A DNA stretch of 64,000 nucleotides, taken from assembly GCA_014653815.1 (NCBI GenBank), contig JACWDZ010000003.1:31466-95465 (forward strand), in the 5' to 3' direction. This document shows, piece by piece, positions 6,697 to 15,931 of the stretch. Source of the stretch: Pelagibacterales bacterium SAG-MED29. GTDB lineage: Bacteria; Pseudomonadota; Alphaproteobacteria; Pelagibacterales; Pelagibacteraceae. Position numbers and translations under genes: made by a program. Position 1 is the stretch's first letter. Every line of letters begins with the position of its first letter. Below the pieces are notes generated by a model. That model saw only the letters and a list, made by a program, of their open reading frames with translations, did no database searches and was not told the DNA's origin.

Positions 6697-7824
6697 TTAT
6701 GACCTTTTCCAAAATTTTTTGGCTTTTTCAAAAAAACTTTTAATTACTGGATCCGGTTTATTAGACTCTATTTCATTAAATTCTTCTAATATTTCTTTTT
6801 GTCTTTTTGAGATAGAGGTAGGAACCTGAGTAACAATTCTTATGTATAAGTCACCAAATATACTTCTCCTCAAAACTGGCATTCCTTTACCTTTTAATCT
6901 TAATTGTTTACCATGTTGTGTTCCTGCAGGAATTTTAATTTTAGATTTTCCACCATCAATAGAGGGTACTTCTACTGTTGTTCCTAAGGCTGCATCTGAA
7001 AAAGAAATCGGAAGTTCATAATAGATATTTTCCTCAGATCTTTTAAAAATATTATGGTTATCTATAGAAATAAAAAGATAGAGATCACCGTTGGAACCAC
7101 CTTTAGAACCAGCTTCGCCCTTGCCAGACAATCTTATTCTAGTTCCATCATCAACCCCTTTAGGAATTTTTACCGTAACATTTTCACTACCTTGTACTTT
7201 TCCATTACCATTACAAGTTTTACATGGATTCCCTATTGCTTCTCCATAACCACTGCACTGAGGACAAGTTTGTTGGATTGTAAAAAATCCCTGGTTGGTT
7301 CTTATTTTACCTCTTCCAGAACAATAACTACATTTTATAGGCTTAGAACCTTTTGCAGCTCCACTACCAGAACAAGAAGAACATTTTTTGTAGGTAGTGT
7401 ACTTAACGTTTTTCTCTAGTCCTTTATAAGCATCTTCTAAACTGATATTTACGTCATATCTTAAATCATTTCCTCTATTACTAGATCTTCTAGGTGATCC
7501 GCCGCCTCCAAAATCTCCAAAAAAATCTTCAAATATGTCTGAGAAAGAAGAAGAATTAAAATCAAATCCTCCAAAACCTTGACCACCTCCTCCAGTTCCT
7601 TCAAAAGCAGCATGACCAAATTGATCGTAATTTGTTTTTCTCTTTTCATCAGAGAGCACGTGATAAGCTTCACTTGCTTCTTTGAATTTTTCCTCAGAAG
7701 TTTTATCTCCTTTTGTTTTATCTGGATGATACTTTAGAGCTAATTTACGGTAGGCCTTTTTAATTTCTTCTTTTGATGCTGATTTATTTACACCCAAGAC
7801 ATCATAATAATCTCTTTTAGCCAC
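6697..7824 (-). CDS. dnaJ: Chaperone DnaJ (Hsp40)
   Basis: A 375-residue full-length type I DnaJ. It has the J domain with HPD at 33-35, a G/F-rich segment (about 76-108), four CxxCxGxG zinc motifs between 148 and 208, and the two substrate-binding barrel domains. It delivers unfolded clients to DnaK and stimulates its ATPase. It starts with GTG at 7824, supported by AAGGAG about 8 bases upstream, and lies 23 bases after dnaK, so the two are surely one transcript driven by the heat-shock promoter before dnaK. No unusual changes were seen. Confidence 0.98.
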   Translation of the reverse strand: MAKRDYYDVLGVNKSASKEEIKKAYRKLALKYHPDKTKGDKTSEEKFKEASEAYHVLSDEKRKTNYDQFGHAAFEGTGGGGQGFGGFDFNSSSFSDIFEDFFGDFGGGGSPRRSSNRGNDLRYDVNISLEDAYKGLEKNVKYTTYKKCSSCSGSGAAKGSKPIKCSYCSGRGKIRTNQGFFTIQQTCPQCSGYGEAIGNPCKTCNGNGKVQGSENVTVKIPKGVDDGTRIRLSGKGEAGSKGGSNGDLYLFISIDNHNIFKRSEENIYYELPISFSDAALGTTVEVPSIDGGKSKIKIPAGTQHGKQLRLKGKGMPVLRRSIFGDLYIRIVTQVPTSISKRQKEILEEFNEIESNKPDPVIKSFFEKAKKFWKRS

Positions 7825-7847
7825 AGGACGTCTCCTTATTTATTATC

Positions 7848-9764
7848 TTAGGCGCTTTTTTCTTTATCTTCTTTTACGTCTTCAAAATCTGCATCTACAA
7901 CGTTATCTTTGTCTTCTTGTTTTGAGTCTTTTGACTCTTTTGCTTTAGCCTCAGGTTTCTGCTGACTTTTATAAACTGCTTCACCTAGTTTCATTGAAAC
8001 TTGAATTAAGCTTTGTGTTTTTTTCTTAATATCATCAGAATCAGTTCCTTCTAAAGATTTCTTAAGATCTTTAATTCCATTTTCTATTGCTTTTTTCTCT
8101 TCAGCAGAAATTTTGTCTCCGTGTTCTTTTAAACTTTTTTCTGTTGAAAAAATTAAACTATCAGCTTGGTTTCTTGCATCGACTGAGTCTCTTTTCTTTT
8201 TATCAGCTTCTTTGTTAGCTTCAGCATCTTTAACCATTTTTTGGATTTCTTCTTCCGACAAACCTCCTGATGCCTGAATTTGAATTTTTTGTTCTTTTCC
8301 AGTTCCTTTATCTTTAGCAGAGACGTTTACAATTCCATTAGCATCGATATCAAATGTAACTTCAATTTGAGGCGTTCCTCTTGCAGCCGGAGGTATTCCC
8401 ACTAGCTCAAAATTTCCTAAAATTTTATTGTCAGAAGCCATCTCCCTTTCACCTTGAAGAACTCTTATTGAAACAGCTGGTTGATTATCTTCTGCAGTAG
8501 AAAATACCTGACTTTTTTTAGTTGGGATAGTTGTGTTTTTTTCAATTAGTTTAGTCGACACACCACCTAAAGTTTCTATCCCTAAAGATAATGGAGTTAC
8601 ATCTAACAATAAAACATCTTTAACATCGCCTTGTAAAACACCTGCTTGAATAGCAGCACCCATAGCTACAACTTCATCTGGGTTTACGCTTTTATTTGGT
8701 TCTTTTCCAAAGAAGTTCTTAACTGTCTCAACAATTTTTGGCATTCTAGTCATTCCACCGACTAATACCACTTCATTAATTTCAGCCGCAGAGAATCCAG
8801 AGTCTTTTAGAGCTACTTTACATGGTTCCAAAGTTCTTTCTACAAGCTCTGATACCAAAGCTTCGAGTTTTGCTCTAGTAAGTTTTAAATTAACATGTTT
8901 TGGTCCAGTCTTATCAGCTGTAATAAAAGGTAAATTTATTTCTGTTTGAGCTGCAGAAGATAATTCTATTTTTGCTTTTTCCGCAGCTTCTTTTAATCTT
9001 TGTAAAGCCAATTTATCATTTCTTAAATCAATTCCATTATCTTTTTTAAATTCATCTATTAAGTATTTTACTATTGCATCATCAAAGTCTTCACCTCCTA
9101 AAAAAGTATCACCATTAGTTGACTTGACTTCGAAGACACCATCTCCAATTTCTAATATTGAAACATCAAATGTTCCACCGCCCAAATCGTATACCGCTAT
9201 TTTTTGTCCATTTTTTTTATCTAAACCATAGGCTAAAGCTGCGGCAGTTGGTTCATTAATAATTCTTAAAACTTCTAGACCTGCAATTTTTCCAGCATCT
9301 TTTGTTGCTTGTCTTTGAGCATCATTAAAATATGCAGGAACAGTAATTACAGCTTTAGTTACAGCTTGACCTAAGTATTTTTCTGCAGTTTCTTTCATTT
9401 TTTGTAAAATGAAAGCAGATATTTGTGAAGGAGAATATTTTTTTCCTTTACCTTCAATCCAAGCTTCACCATTGTCTGATTTTATTATTTTAAAAGGAAC
9501 TCTTCCAATGTCTTTTTTAACTGTTTCATCTTCAAAAGATCTTCCAATTAATCTTTTGGTAGCAAATATTGTATCTTTTGCATTTGTTATAGCTTGTCTC
9601 TTTGCAGGTTGACCAATAAGTTTTTCTTCATTTTCTATAAAAGCAACTACTGAAGGTGTAGTTCTTGTTCCTTCTGCATTTTCTAAAACTTTGGCTTGCG
9701 ATCCATCCATGATGGCCACACATGAATTTGTTGTTCCTAAATCTATTCCAATTACTTTGCTCAT
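7848..9764 (-). CDS. dnaK: Chaperone DnaK (Hsp70)
   Basis: A 638-residue Hsp70. The N-terminal [12 protein letters not shown], the [14 protein letters not shown] phosphate loop, [11 protein letters not shown], the interdomain linker [13 protein letters not shown] and the C-terminal acidic/lysine-rich tail are all in place. It binds exposed hydrophobic peptides in an ATP-dependent cycle together with DnaJ and GrpE, whose genes flank it. A ribosome-binding site AAAGGA lies about 11 bases before the ATG. The region just upstream holds a sigma-32 (RpoH) type promoter (see separate entry). Confidence 0.99.
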   Translation of the reverse strand: MSKVIGIDLGTTNSCVAIMDGSQAKVLENAEGTRTTPSVVAFIENEEKLIGQPAKRQAITNAKDTIFATKRLIGRSFEDETVKKDIGRVPFKIIKSDNGEAWIEGKGKKYSPSQISAFILQKMKETAEKYLGQAVTKAVITVPAYFNDAQRQATKDAGKIAGLEVLRIINEPTAAALAYGLDKKNGQKIAVYDLGGGTFDVSILEIGDGVFEVKSTNGDTFLGGEDFDDAIVKYLIDEFKKDNGIDLRNDKLALQRLKEAAEKAKIELSSAAQTEINLPFITADKTGPKHVNLKLTRAKLEALVSELVERTLEPCKVALKDSGFSAAEINEVVLVGGMTRMPKIVETVKNFFGKEPNKSVNPDEVVAMGAAIQAGVLQGDVKDVLLLDVTPLSLGIETLGGVSTKLIEKNTTIPTKKSQVFSTAEDNQPAVSIRVLQGEREMASDNKILGNFELVGIPPAARGTPQIEVTFDIDANGIVNVSAKDKGTGKEQKIQIQASGGLSEEEIQKMVKDAEANKEADKKKRDSVDARNQADSLIFSTEKSLKEHGDKISAEEKKAIENGIKDLKKSLEGTDSDDIKKKTQSLIQVSMKLGEAVYKSQQKPEAKAKESKDSKQEDKDNVVDADFEDVKEDKEKSA

Positions 9765-9796
9765 AATTTTTAATTCCTTTGATTAATACTTTTTTT

Positions 9797-9824
9797 ATAT
9801 GGGTGTTTTTTTCCCTTCTACAAG
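9797..9824 (-). promoter_or_regulatory. RpoH (sigma-32) heat-shock promoter of dnaK-dnaJ
   Basis: On the minus strand, CTTGTAG (9824-9818) is followed after exactly 13 bases by ACCCATAT (9804-9797). The textbook sigma-32 consensus is CTTGAAA, 13-14 bases, CCCCATNT. The site begins 2 bases after the grpE stop codon and lies about 33 bases before the dnaK start. The match in both boxes and in spacing makes it the best promoter prediction in the window; it separates dnaK-dnaJ from grpE. Confidence 0.8.
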
Positions 9825-9825
9825 G

Positions 9826-10404
9826 CTATTTATCTTCTTTTTTTTGATTTTTTTCCTCTTTTTTAGCTGTTTTTTTCTTAGCTACGCTTACTAAGGCAGG
9901 TCTTAAAAGCCTTTCTCCCAACATATAGCCAGATTGAATTTCTTGAAGAATACTTCCCGTATCTTTACTTTCATCTTCTATTTCCGACATAGCTTGATGT
10001 AAATTTGGGTCAAATTTTTTATTTTTTGTATCAATTTTTTTAATTCTATTTTTTTCAAATATACTAATTAAATCTTTTTCAATAATTGTTATATTTTCTA
10101 GAAATTTATCTAAATCTTTATTTGTTTTAAGATTCTCATCATTTTTAATAGCCAATTTTGCTCTTTGTAAATTATCTAAAATTGCCAAACTTTCCTTGGC
10201 AAAATTAAATGATCCGAACTCAAATGCATCTTTAATTTCTTTTTCAAACCTACGTCTTTGATTTTCTATTTCTGCCAATGATCTTAATAATTTATCATCA
10301 GATTCTTTGAGTTTTTCTTCAAGTGATTTTTCTTCTTTTGGACTCTGGCTTTTTTCAACATTCTCTTCAGAAGAATCTTGTTTTTTTTGATTATCTTCAC
10401 TCAT
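9826..10404 (-). CDS. grpE: Nucleotide exchange factor GrpE
   Basis: About 192 residues from the ATG at 10404 (MSEDNQKKQ); an upstream in-frame ATG at 10446 would add 14 residues that look non-native and collide with the divergent rdgB start. The first 45 residues are charged and unstructured, then a long helical segment (LRSLAEIENQRRRFEKEI), and the C-terminal beta domain with DPNLHQAMSEIE, IQSGYMLGERLLRPALVSVA, the GrpE signature. It releases ADP from DnaK. The gene lies upstream of dnaK in the same direction but dnaK has its own heat-shock promoter. No hrcA repressor gene is present beside it. Confidence 0.95.
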   Translation of the reverse strand: MSEDNQKKQDSSEENVEKSQSPKEEKSLEEKLKESDDKLLRSLAEIENQRRRFEKEIKDAFEFGSFNFAKESLAILDNLQRAKLAIKNDENLKTNKDLDKFLENITIIEKDLISIFEKNRIKKIDTKNKKFDPNLHQAMSEIEDESKDTGSILQEIQSGYMLGERLLRPALVSVAKKKTAKKEEKNQKKEDK

Positions 10405-10448
10405 GATAATTGCTATATAGTAAGTTAATTCTAAATTACTAGACATAG

Positions 10449-11027
10449 ATGAAAAAAATTTTAATTGGTACTCACAACAAAGGTAAATTTAAAGAAATTA
10501 GCTATTTAATATCTAAAAAAATAAAGAAGATTTCACCTCAAAAACTAAAGATTAAAAGTCCTAAAGAAACGGGAAAAACCTTTTCTGCAAACGCTAAACT
10601 TAAGGCAAATTATTTTTCTAGATTTACTAATTTACCTGTTATTTCAGATGACTCAGGACTATGTATTAATGCTCTAAAAGGAAAGCCTGGAATTTATTCT
10701 GCAAGATGGGCAAAAAAATATGGAAGTTTTCCTAACGCAATGAGATTCATATTAAAAAAAATGAAAAACATAAGAAATAGATCTGCAACTTTTGTATGTA
10801 GCTTGTCTTTAAAATATCCTAAAAGAAAAATAGTTACAGTTACAGGTCACATCAAAGGATCAATTTCACATAAAATTATTGGAAGCAGAGGATTTGGCTA
10901 TGATCCTATATTTATTCCTCTTTCAAAATCTATTACTTTTGGCCAAATGCTCAAAGCACAAAAAATTAGAATTGACCACAGATATATTGCTTTTAGAAAA
11001 ATGAAAAAAAAGATTAAAATTTTTTAA
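10449..11027 (+). CDS. rdgB: RdgB/HAM1 non-canonical purine NTP pyrophosphatase
   Basis: A 192-residue Ham1-family enzyme. THNKGKFKEI at the N-terminus binds the triphosphate, SDDSGLCINALKGKPGIYSARWA is the catalytic metal site block, and GSRGFGYDPIF matches the family's last conserved block. It hydrolyses ITP, dITP and XTP to keep deaminated purines out of DNA and RNA. The sequence is richer in lysine than most homologues, in line with the AT-rich genome. It is divergent from grpE with 44 bases between and overlaps the convergent LppC-like gene by 14 bases at its end. Confidence 0.95.
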   Translation: MKKILIGTHNKGKFKEISYLISKKIKKISPQKLKIKSPKETGKTFSANAKLKANYFSRFTNLPVISDDSGLCINALKGKPGIYSARWAKKYGSFPNAMRFILKKMKNIRNRSATFVCSLSLKYPKRKIVTVTGHIKGSISHKIIGSRGFGYDPIFIPLSKSITFGQMLKAQKIRIDHRYIAFRKMKKKIKIF

Positions 11028-12168
11028 ATTGATTATTTTCAGCCTTATATATATTTAGATCTTGTGTTATTTTTTTATTATTAAAACTAAAAGTTCCAAT
11101 TTTACCTTTAATTTTTCCTTTAAATGAAAAATCATTTATTGAATTTATTTTTCCATTTTTTTTCCACACATAATAAATCAAACCCAAAGCATCATATGCT
11201 AAAATTGTTATTTCACTTGGAAAATTATTAAATGTTTTAAAATATTTATCTTTGTATTTTCTAAATTCTTTATAATTGACTGATGGATAATATAAATTCT
11301 TTACTGTATTTTCATAAAAAATACTTTCATCAAACCATTGATTAACAGTTGTAAATAACACTTTATTTTGATCGACATCAGTAAATATTAATGAAGCTAA
11401 AACACTTTTTAAACTATTTCCAAAATCAATTATAATTACAGAGTCAAAATTCACATCTCCTAAAGTATATTTTTGTTCTAATCTTTCCAATTGACGTTTT
11501 GACTGCTCATCATCTTTATCTTCAAAAATTTTTTTTCTTAACTCTAGATTTTTTTTTCTTTGTGAATAGTTTGTTAGTATTTCAATTTCACCAGTCAGGA
11601 TTTTTGGATCGGGATTATATTTAAAAATTTTATATTCTTTTAAGTCTAATTTATCTAATTTTTTTTCAATTAAATTTGTATAATTATTTTTAGGTATAAG
11701 AATTACAGTTTTATTTTTTTTTTGTTGTTTAATAAATTTTAACAAAGCCATCATTTGAGATTCAAAACTAATACCTATGCTAATTATGTTTTGTTGAAAC
11801 TCAGGATCTATATTTGATGGTGAAATAAAAATAATGTCATTAAACTTTTTTACTTCTTCAAAGTCTTGGTTGTTAATTGGTCCAATCACAATATTTATGT
11901 CTTTTGATTTAATTTCTTTAACTGCATCATTTAATTTTTTTTTGTTATTAGAACCTGAGTCTTGAGGTATTATGTAAACATTTTTATCATCAATTTCATT
12001 TAGCGCTAATTGCAATGAATATAATAGAGAATTTCCAAGCTCTTTATATTCCCCGCTTAAAGGTGCAAGCAAACCTATTTTAAGAGCATTATTATTTTCG
12101 TTGCTTGATAAATTAGAATTAAAAAAGATTAATAAATAAGATACTATTATTATAAATTTATTTCTCAT
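11014..12168 (-). CDS. LppC/LpoA-like periplasmic-binding-fold protein
   Basis: A 384-residue protein with an N-terminal signal sequence (KFIIIVSYLLIFF) but no lipobox cysteine. The mature part starts LKIGLLAPLSGEYKELGNSLLYSLQLALNEI, the opening of Leu/Ile/Val-binding-type proteins, and TEIEILT/DSVIIIDFG fit the two-lobed fold. Being divergent from rsmI it matches the conserved rsmI-lpoA (yraL-yraM) pair, so I assign it to the LppC/LpoA family: an outer-membrane activator of penicillin-binding proteins in gammaproteobacteria. Absence of the lipid-anchor cysteine means the E. coli role cannot be transferred directly. Only three bases separate its ATG from that of rsmI. Confidence 0.78.
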   Translation of the reverse strand: MRNKFIIIVSYLLIFFNSNLSSNENNNALKIGLLAPLSGEYKELGNSLLYSLQLALNEIDDKNVYIIPQDSGSNNKKKLNDAVKEIKSKDINIVIGPINNQDFEEVKKFNDIIFISPSNIDPEFQQNIISIGISFESQMMALLKFIKQQKKNKTVILIPKNNYTNLIEKKLDKLDLKEYKIFKYNPDPKILTGEIEILTNYSQRKKNLELRKKIFEDKDDEQSKRQLERLEQKYTLGDVNFDSVIIIDFGNSLKSVLASLIFTDVDQNKVLFTTVNQWFDESIFYENTVKNLYYPSVNYKEFRKYKDKYFKTFNNFPSEITILAYDALGLIYYVWKKNGKINSINDFSFKGKIKGKIGTFSFNNKKITQDLNIYKAENNQFKKF

Positions 12169-12171
12169 AAA

Positions 12172-13014
12172 ATGAAACTATCTACCAAAAGCTTATATAT
12201 TGTTTCAACCCCCATTGGAAATCTTGATGATATAACTATAAGAGCGATAGAGGTATTAAAAAATTCAGATATAATTCTTTGTGAAGACACTAGACACTCT
12301 TTAAAGTTATTAAATTATTTAAAAATTAAAAAAAAATTAATTTCTTATCACAAATTCAACGAAAAAAAAGAACTTGAGAAAATCATAAAATATTTAAATG
12401 AAGGCAAAATTTTGTCATTAATTTCCGATGCTGGCACCCCGTCTCTTTCAGATCCAGGCCGCTTACTAATTCAGACATGTATTGAGAAAAATATAAAGGT
12501 TGTTCCAATTCCAGGAGTTTCTTCTATTACAGCTTCAATGAGTGTATCAGGTTTTAAAGACCAATTTCTCTTTTATGGGTTCCTACCAAAAACTGAAAAA
12601 GAATTAGAAAAAGTTTTATCTTCTCTTTGTCAATTTAATTTTTCCCAGATATTCTTTATACCGGCCATTAAAATTAATTTTTATTTAAAAAAAATTAAAC
12701 AATTTTTTTCAGGCAGAAGATTATTAATTGCTAAAGAACTTACAAAGTTGCATGAGTCGTTTTATAGAGAGGATATTGATAAAATTGATATGTTTAAAAC
12801 CTCAATTAAAGGTGAGTTAACTGTTGTAATATCAGAAAAAAATATTAAAGATAAATTTTTTGACGAAAAAAAGATTATTAAAAAAGCAAAAATGTATTTA
12901 AAAAAATATAGCTTAAAAGATGTTGTTGAATTATTATTTGAGTCAGAAAAAATCAAAAAAAAGAAAATTTATCAAATATGTTTAAATATAAAAAAAAATG
13001 AAAAAAATAACTAG
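12172..13014 (+). CDS. rsmI: 16S rRNA 2'-O-ribose C1402 methyltransferase RsmI
   Basis: A 280-residue SAM-dependent tetrapyrrole-methylase-fold enzyme. LYIVSTPIGNLDDITIRA, CEDTRHS, SDAGTPSLSDPG and VPIPGVSSITASMSVSG are the RsmI signatures in order. It methylates the ribose of C1402 in the ribosomal decoding centre. The C-terminal 60 residues are lysine-rich. It pairs with the LppC-like gene as in many proteobacteria and its end overlaps the next lipoprotein gene by 17 bases, so they are probably co-transcribed; no Shine-Dalgarno is visible for rsmI. Confidence 0.96.
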   Translation: MKLSTKSLYIVSTPIGNLDDITIRAIEVLKNSDIILCEDTRHSLKLLNYLKIKKKLISYHKFNEKKELEKIIKYLNEGKILSLISDAGTPSLSDPGRLLIQTCIEKNIKVVPIPGVSSITASMSVSGFKDQFLFYGFLPKTEKELEKVLSSLCQFNFSQIFFIPAIKINFYLKKIKQFFSGRRLLIAKELTKLHESFYREDIDKIDMFKTSIKGELTVVISEKNIKDKFFDEKKIIKKAKMYLKKYSLKDVVELLFESEKIKKKKIYQICLNIKKNEKNN

Positions 13015-13576
13015 TCTATTATTAATATTTTTTTTAGTTTCTTGTACCTCCGTTGGCAGGTTTGGTACGGGTGTCGATATAACGTTTGATCCAAGGACTA
13101 TTGGCATGCAAATTGACGACACTATTATGCAAAAAAATTTAAATGCTAGGCTAGCTTTAACTGAAAAAAAATATTTTTTATCTGTTCAATCTGAGGTACT
13201 TGATGGTCGGATATTTTTATCCGGTAAAGTAGACGAACCAGAGGAGAAAATTAAAATAACAAAAATGGCTTGGGAAACAAAGGGTGTAAGATCAGTAAAA
13301 AATGCAATTACCATTAAAGGCCAGAGTAATTTTAAAAGCACTGCAAAAGATATCTTAATTACTAGTCAATTAAGATCTGCTTTAATATTTAATAAAAAAA
13401 CCAAATCAAGAAATTATACTTTAGAAACTATAAACAAAAATATTTATATCTTTGGTATAGCAATGGATGAAGAAGAAAAAAAAGAAGTAATTAATGAAGC
13501 TAATAAAATATATGATGTTAAAGATGTTATTCCATCTATATATTTAATTACTGAATTAAGTCGGAATAAACTTTAA
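12998..13576 (+). CDS. BON-domain lipoprotein, DolP/YraP-like
   Basis: A 192-residue lipoprotein: MKKITSLLLIFFLVSC gives a lipobox LVSC with cysteine at 16. Two BON-like repeats follow; the first contains VLDGRIFLSGKVDEPEEK and GVRSVKNAI, the second is weaker around NKNIYIFGIAMDEEE and VKDVI. DolP-type proteins bind anionic phospholipids at the outer membrane and help maintain envelope integrity. Position next to rsmI and the LppC-like gene matches the yraL-yraM-yraP neighbourhood of other proteobacteria. Its start overlaps rsmI by 17 bases and its stop overlaps the convergent maeB by 4. Confidence 0.88.
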   Translation: MKKITSLLLIFFLVSCTSVGRFGTGVDITFDPRTIGMQIDDTIMQKNLNARLALTEKKYFLSVQSEVLDGRIFLSGKVDEPEEKIKITKMAWETKGVRSVKNAITIKGQSNFKSTAKDILITSQLRSALIFNKKTKSRNYTLETINKNIYIFGIAMDEEEKKEVINEANKIYDVKDVIPSIYLITELSRNKL

Positions 13577-15855
13577 TTAGAATAATCAATTATGTCGGAA
13601 GAATAAGCCGCTACAGATGCTAAATTTAAAATATCTGATGTACTTGATCTAAGTGGAGCGACTTCGATCGGAAGACCTAGACCGATTAAAAGAGGCCCAA
13701 TTAATTTTGCATCACCATATACTTTCATTAGCTTAGTAGAAATAGCCGCACTGTGTAACGCAGGCATTATTAAAATATTTGCTTTTCCCACAATTTTGGA
13801 AAAAGGATAAACTTCTTGATAAATTGGATTTAAAGCTACATCGGGCTGCATTTCCCCGTCGAAATCAAAGTCCACTTTTTCTTTCTTTAATAATTCAATA
13901 GCATCTCTTACATGTTTTGTATTCTTTGATACAGGTTTACCAAATGTAGAATGAGAAAGAAATGCAACTTTAGGATCGAATCCAAATAATCTAGCAACAC
14001 GCACACAGGATTTAGAAACGTTAACCAGCCTTTCTGCTGAAGGAAAATCTTGTACGTTTGTATCTGCTACTAGAATGGTTTTTCCTTTTGAATTAATCAT
14101 TGTCATACCAAAAATCTCTTCACCAGGTCTTGGATCAACAACCTTTTTTAATTTTTCTATGGAAGCAGTATAGTGCCTGATATTACCTGTGACCATTGCA
14201 TCTGCATCCTTACAAGCAATCATTGAAGACCCCCAAGCTATACGATCATTTCTCACCAACCGATCAACATCTCTTTCCAATTGACCTTCTCTTTGTAATC
14301 TTTTGTACAAATGTTTTACGTATTTCAGTCTTTTTTCTTTATCAGTAGAATTTACTATTTCAATTTTGTGGTTTTCATCTAAGCCGATTTTTTTTAATTG
14401 TTCTTTAATTCTTTTCTCAGTTCCAATTAATATAGGTGTCCCAAGTTTATTCTTTCCAAACTCAATGGCTGCCTTTAGCATATTTTCATCTTCACCTTCT
14501 GCAAATATGACTCTTTTTGGTTTTTTTCTTACCTTTGCATTGATACCTTGCATAATTGACATTGATGGGTCGAGTCGATTTGTCAATTGATCTTTATAAG
14601 CATCAAAATCTTCAATTATTTTTCTAGCAACCCCACTTTTTATTGCGGCTTTAGCAACTGCAGATGGAATTACACTTATTAATCTTGGATCAAATGTTGA
14701 AGGGATTATATAATTTTTTCCATATTTTGGTCTATCTCCACCATAAGCAGAAACAACTTCATCTGGAACATCTTCTCTAGCCAATAAAGCAATCGCTTTA
14801 GCTGCAGCAATTTTCATCTCTTCATTAATTTCTTTAGCTCTTACATCTAAAGCTCCTCTAAAAATATATGGAAAACCAATTAAATTATTTACTTGGTTAG
14901 GATAATCAGATCTACCAGTTGCTATTATTGCGTCAGATCTAACTTCCTCTATAGTTTCAGGTTTAATTTCAGGATCTGGATTAGCACAAGCAAATATTAT
15001 TGGATTTTTTGCCATCGACTTTATCATACTTTTAGAGACAACGTCTTTAGCCGACAAACCTAAAAATACATCTGCTTCTTTTATTGCTTCTTCTAAAGTT
15101 CTTAACTTCGTATCTACTGCAAAAGCTGATTTAAACTGGTCAATATTTTTTCTACCCTTGTAGATTACCCCTTTACTATCACACATAATAATATTTTCAC
15201 TTTTAACACCCGAGCTTTTAAATAAATTTGTACATGCTTGAGCAGATGCACCTGCTCCATTAACAACAATTTTTACATTGTTAATTTTCTTTTTTGAAAC
15301 ATCTAGTGCATTAATTAAAGCAGCTGTTGTAATAATTGCAGTACCATGTTGGTCATCGTGAAAAATAGGTATGTCTAAAATTTCTCTAAGTTTTTGTTCT
15401 ACGATAAAACAATCAGGTGCAGCAATATCTTCAAGATTAATACCGCCAAACGTGCCGCTTATATTTTTAATCGTATCAATAATGGAGTCAGTATTATTGT
15501 TATTAATTTCAATATCAATCGAGTCTATATCCGCAAATCTTTTAAATAAAACTGATTTTCCTTCCATCACGGGTTTTGATGCAAGAGAACCAAGATTACC
15601 TAGACCTAATATTGCTGAACCGTTACTAATTACAGCGACTAAGTTTCCTTTACTAGTATAGTCATAAACAAGGTCAGGGTTTTTAGCTATTTCTTTAACT
15701 GGAGCGGCAACACCTGGAGAATAAGCTAAAGATAAATCTCTTTTTGTTGTTAAGGGCTTCGAAGAGTTTATCTCAATTTTGCCTGACTTCCCTTGTATAT
15801 GAAAATCAAGTGCTTCTTTATCTGAATAATGATCAATCTTGGATTTTTTTGTCAT
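13573..15855 (-). CDS. maeB: NADP-dependent malic enzyme fused to phosphotransacetylase-like domain
   Basis: A 760-residue two-domain protein. Residues 1-430 are malic enzyme: LAYSPGVAAPVKEI, the catalytic VMEGKSVLFKRF, IFHDDQHGTAI metal site and VVNGAGASAQAC NAD(P) site. Residues about 440-760 resemble phosphate acetyltransferase (RVIFAEGEDENMLKAA, ADAMVTGNIRHY, AALHSAAI region). It decarboxylates malate to pyruvate with NADPH production; in characterised MaeB the second domain is regulatory and senses acetyl-CoA rather than catalysing acetyl transfer. It is a single gene on the minus strand, divergent from murJ. Confidence 0.96.
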   Translation of the reverse strand: MTKKSKIDHYSDKEALDFHIQGKSGKIEINSSKPLTTKRDLSLAYSPGVAAPVKEIAKNPDLVYDYTSKGNLVAVISNGSAILGLGNLGSLASKPVMEGKSVLFKRFADIDSIDIEINNNNTDSIIDTIKNISGTFGGINLEDIAAPDCFIVEQKLREILDIPIFHDDQHGTAIITTAALINALDVSKKKINNVKIVVNGAGASAQACTNLFKSSGVKSENIIMCDSKGVIYKGRKNIDQFKSAFAVDTKLRTLEEAIKEADVFLGLSAKDVVSKSMIKSMAKNPIIFACANPDPEIKPETIEEVRSDAIIATGRSDYPNQVNNLIGFPYIFRGALDVRAKEINEEMKIAAAKAIALLAREDVPDEVVSAYGGDRPKYGKNYIIPSTFDPRLISVIPSAVAKAAIKSGVARKIIEDFDAYKDQLTNRLDPSMSIMQGINAKVRKKPKRVIFAEGEDENMLKAAIEFGKNKLGTPILIGTEKRIKEQLKKIGLDENHKIEIVNSTDKEKRLKYVKHLYKRLQREGQLERDVDRLVRNDRIAWGSSMIACKDADAMVTGNIRHYTASIEKLKKVVDPRPGEEIFGMTMINSKGKTILVADTNVQDFPSAERLVNVSKSCVRVARLFGFDPKVAFLSHSTFGKPVSKNTKHVRDAIELLKKEKVDFDFDGEMQPDVALNPIYQEVYPFSKIVGKANILIMPALHSAAISTKLMKVYGDAKLIGPLLIGLGLPIEVAPLRSSTSDILNLASVAAYSSDIIDYSN

Positions 15856-15931
15856 TTAAATTATGAGCATGTAATATAAGTAATAATATCGAATTATTTA
15901 TTTATTATTTGTGGCTTAATTTAGAATTTAT

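Noticed and set aside
7054..7419. 121-codon plus-strand frame antisense to dnaJ
   Set aside because: It is the mirror of the Cys/Gly-rich zinc region of dnaJ; the translation is low-complexity Ser/Thr/Arg and has no family resemblance.
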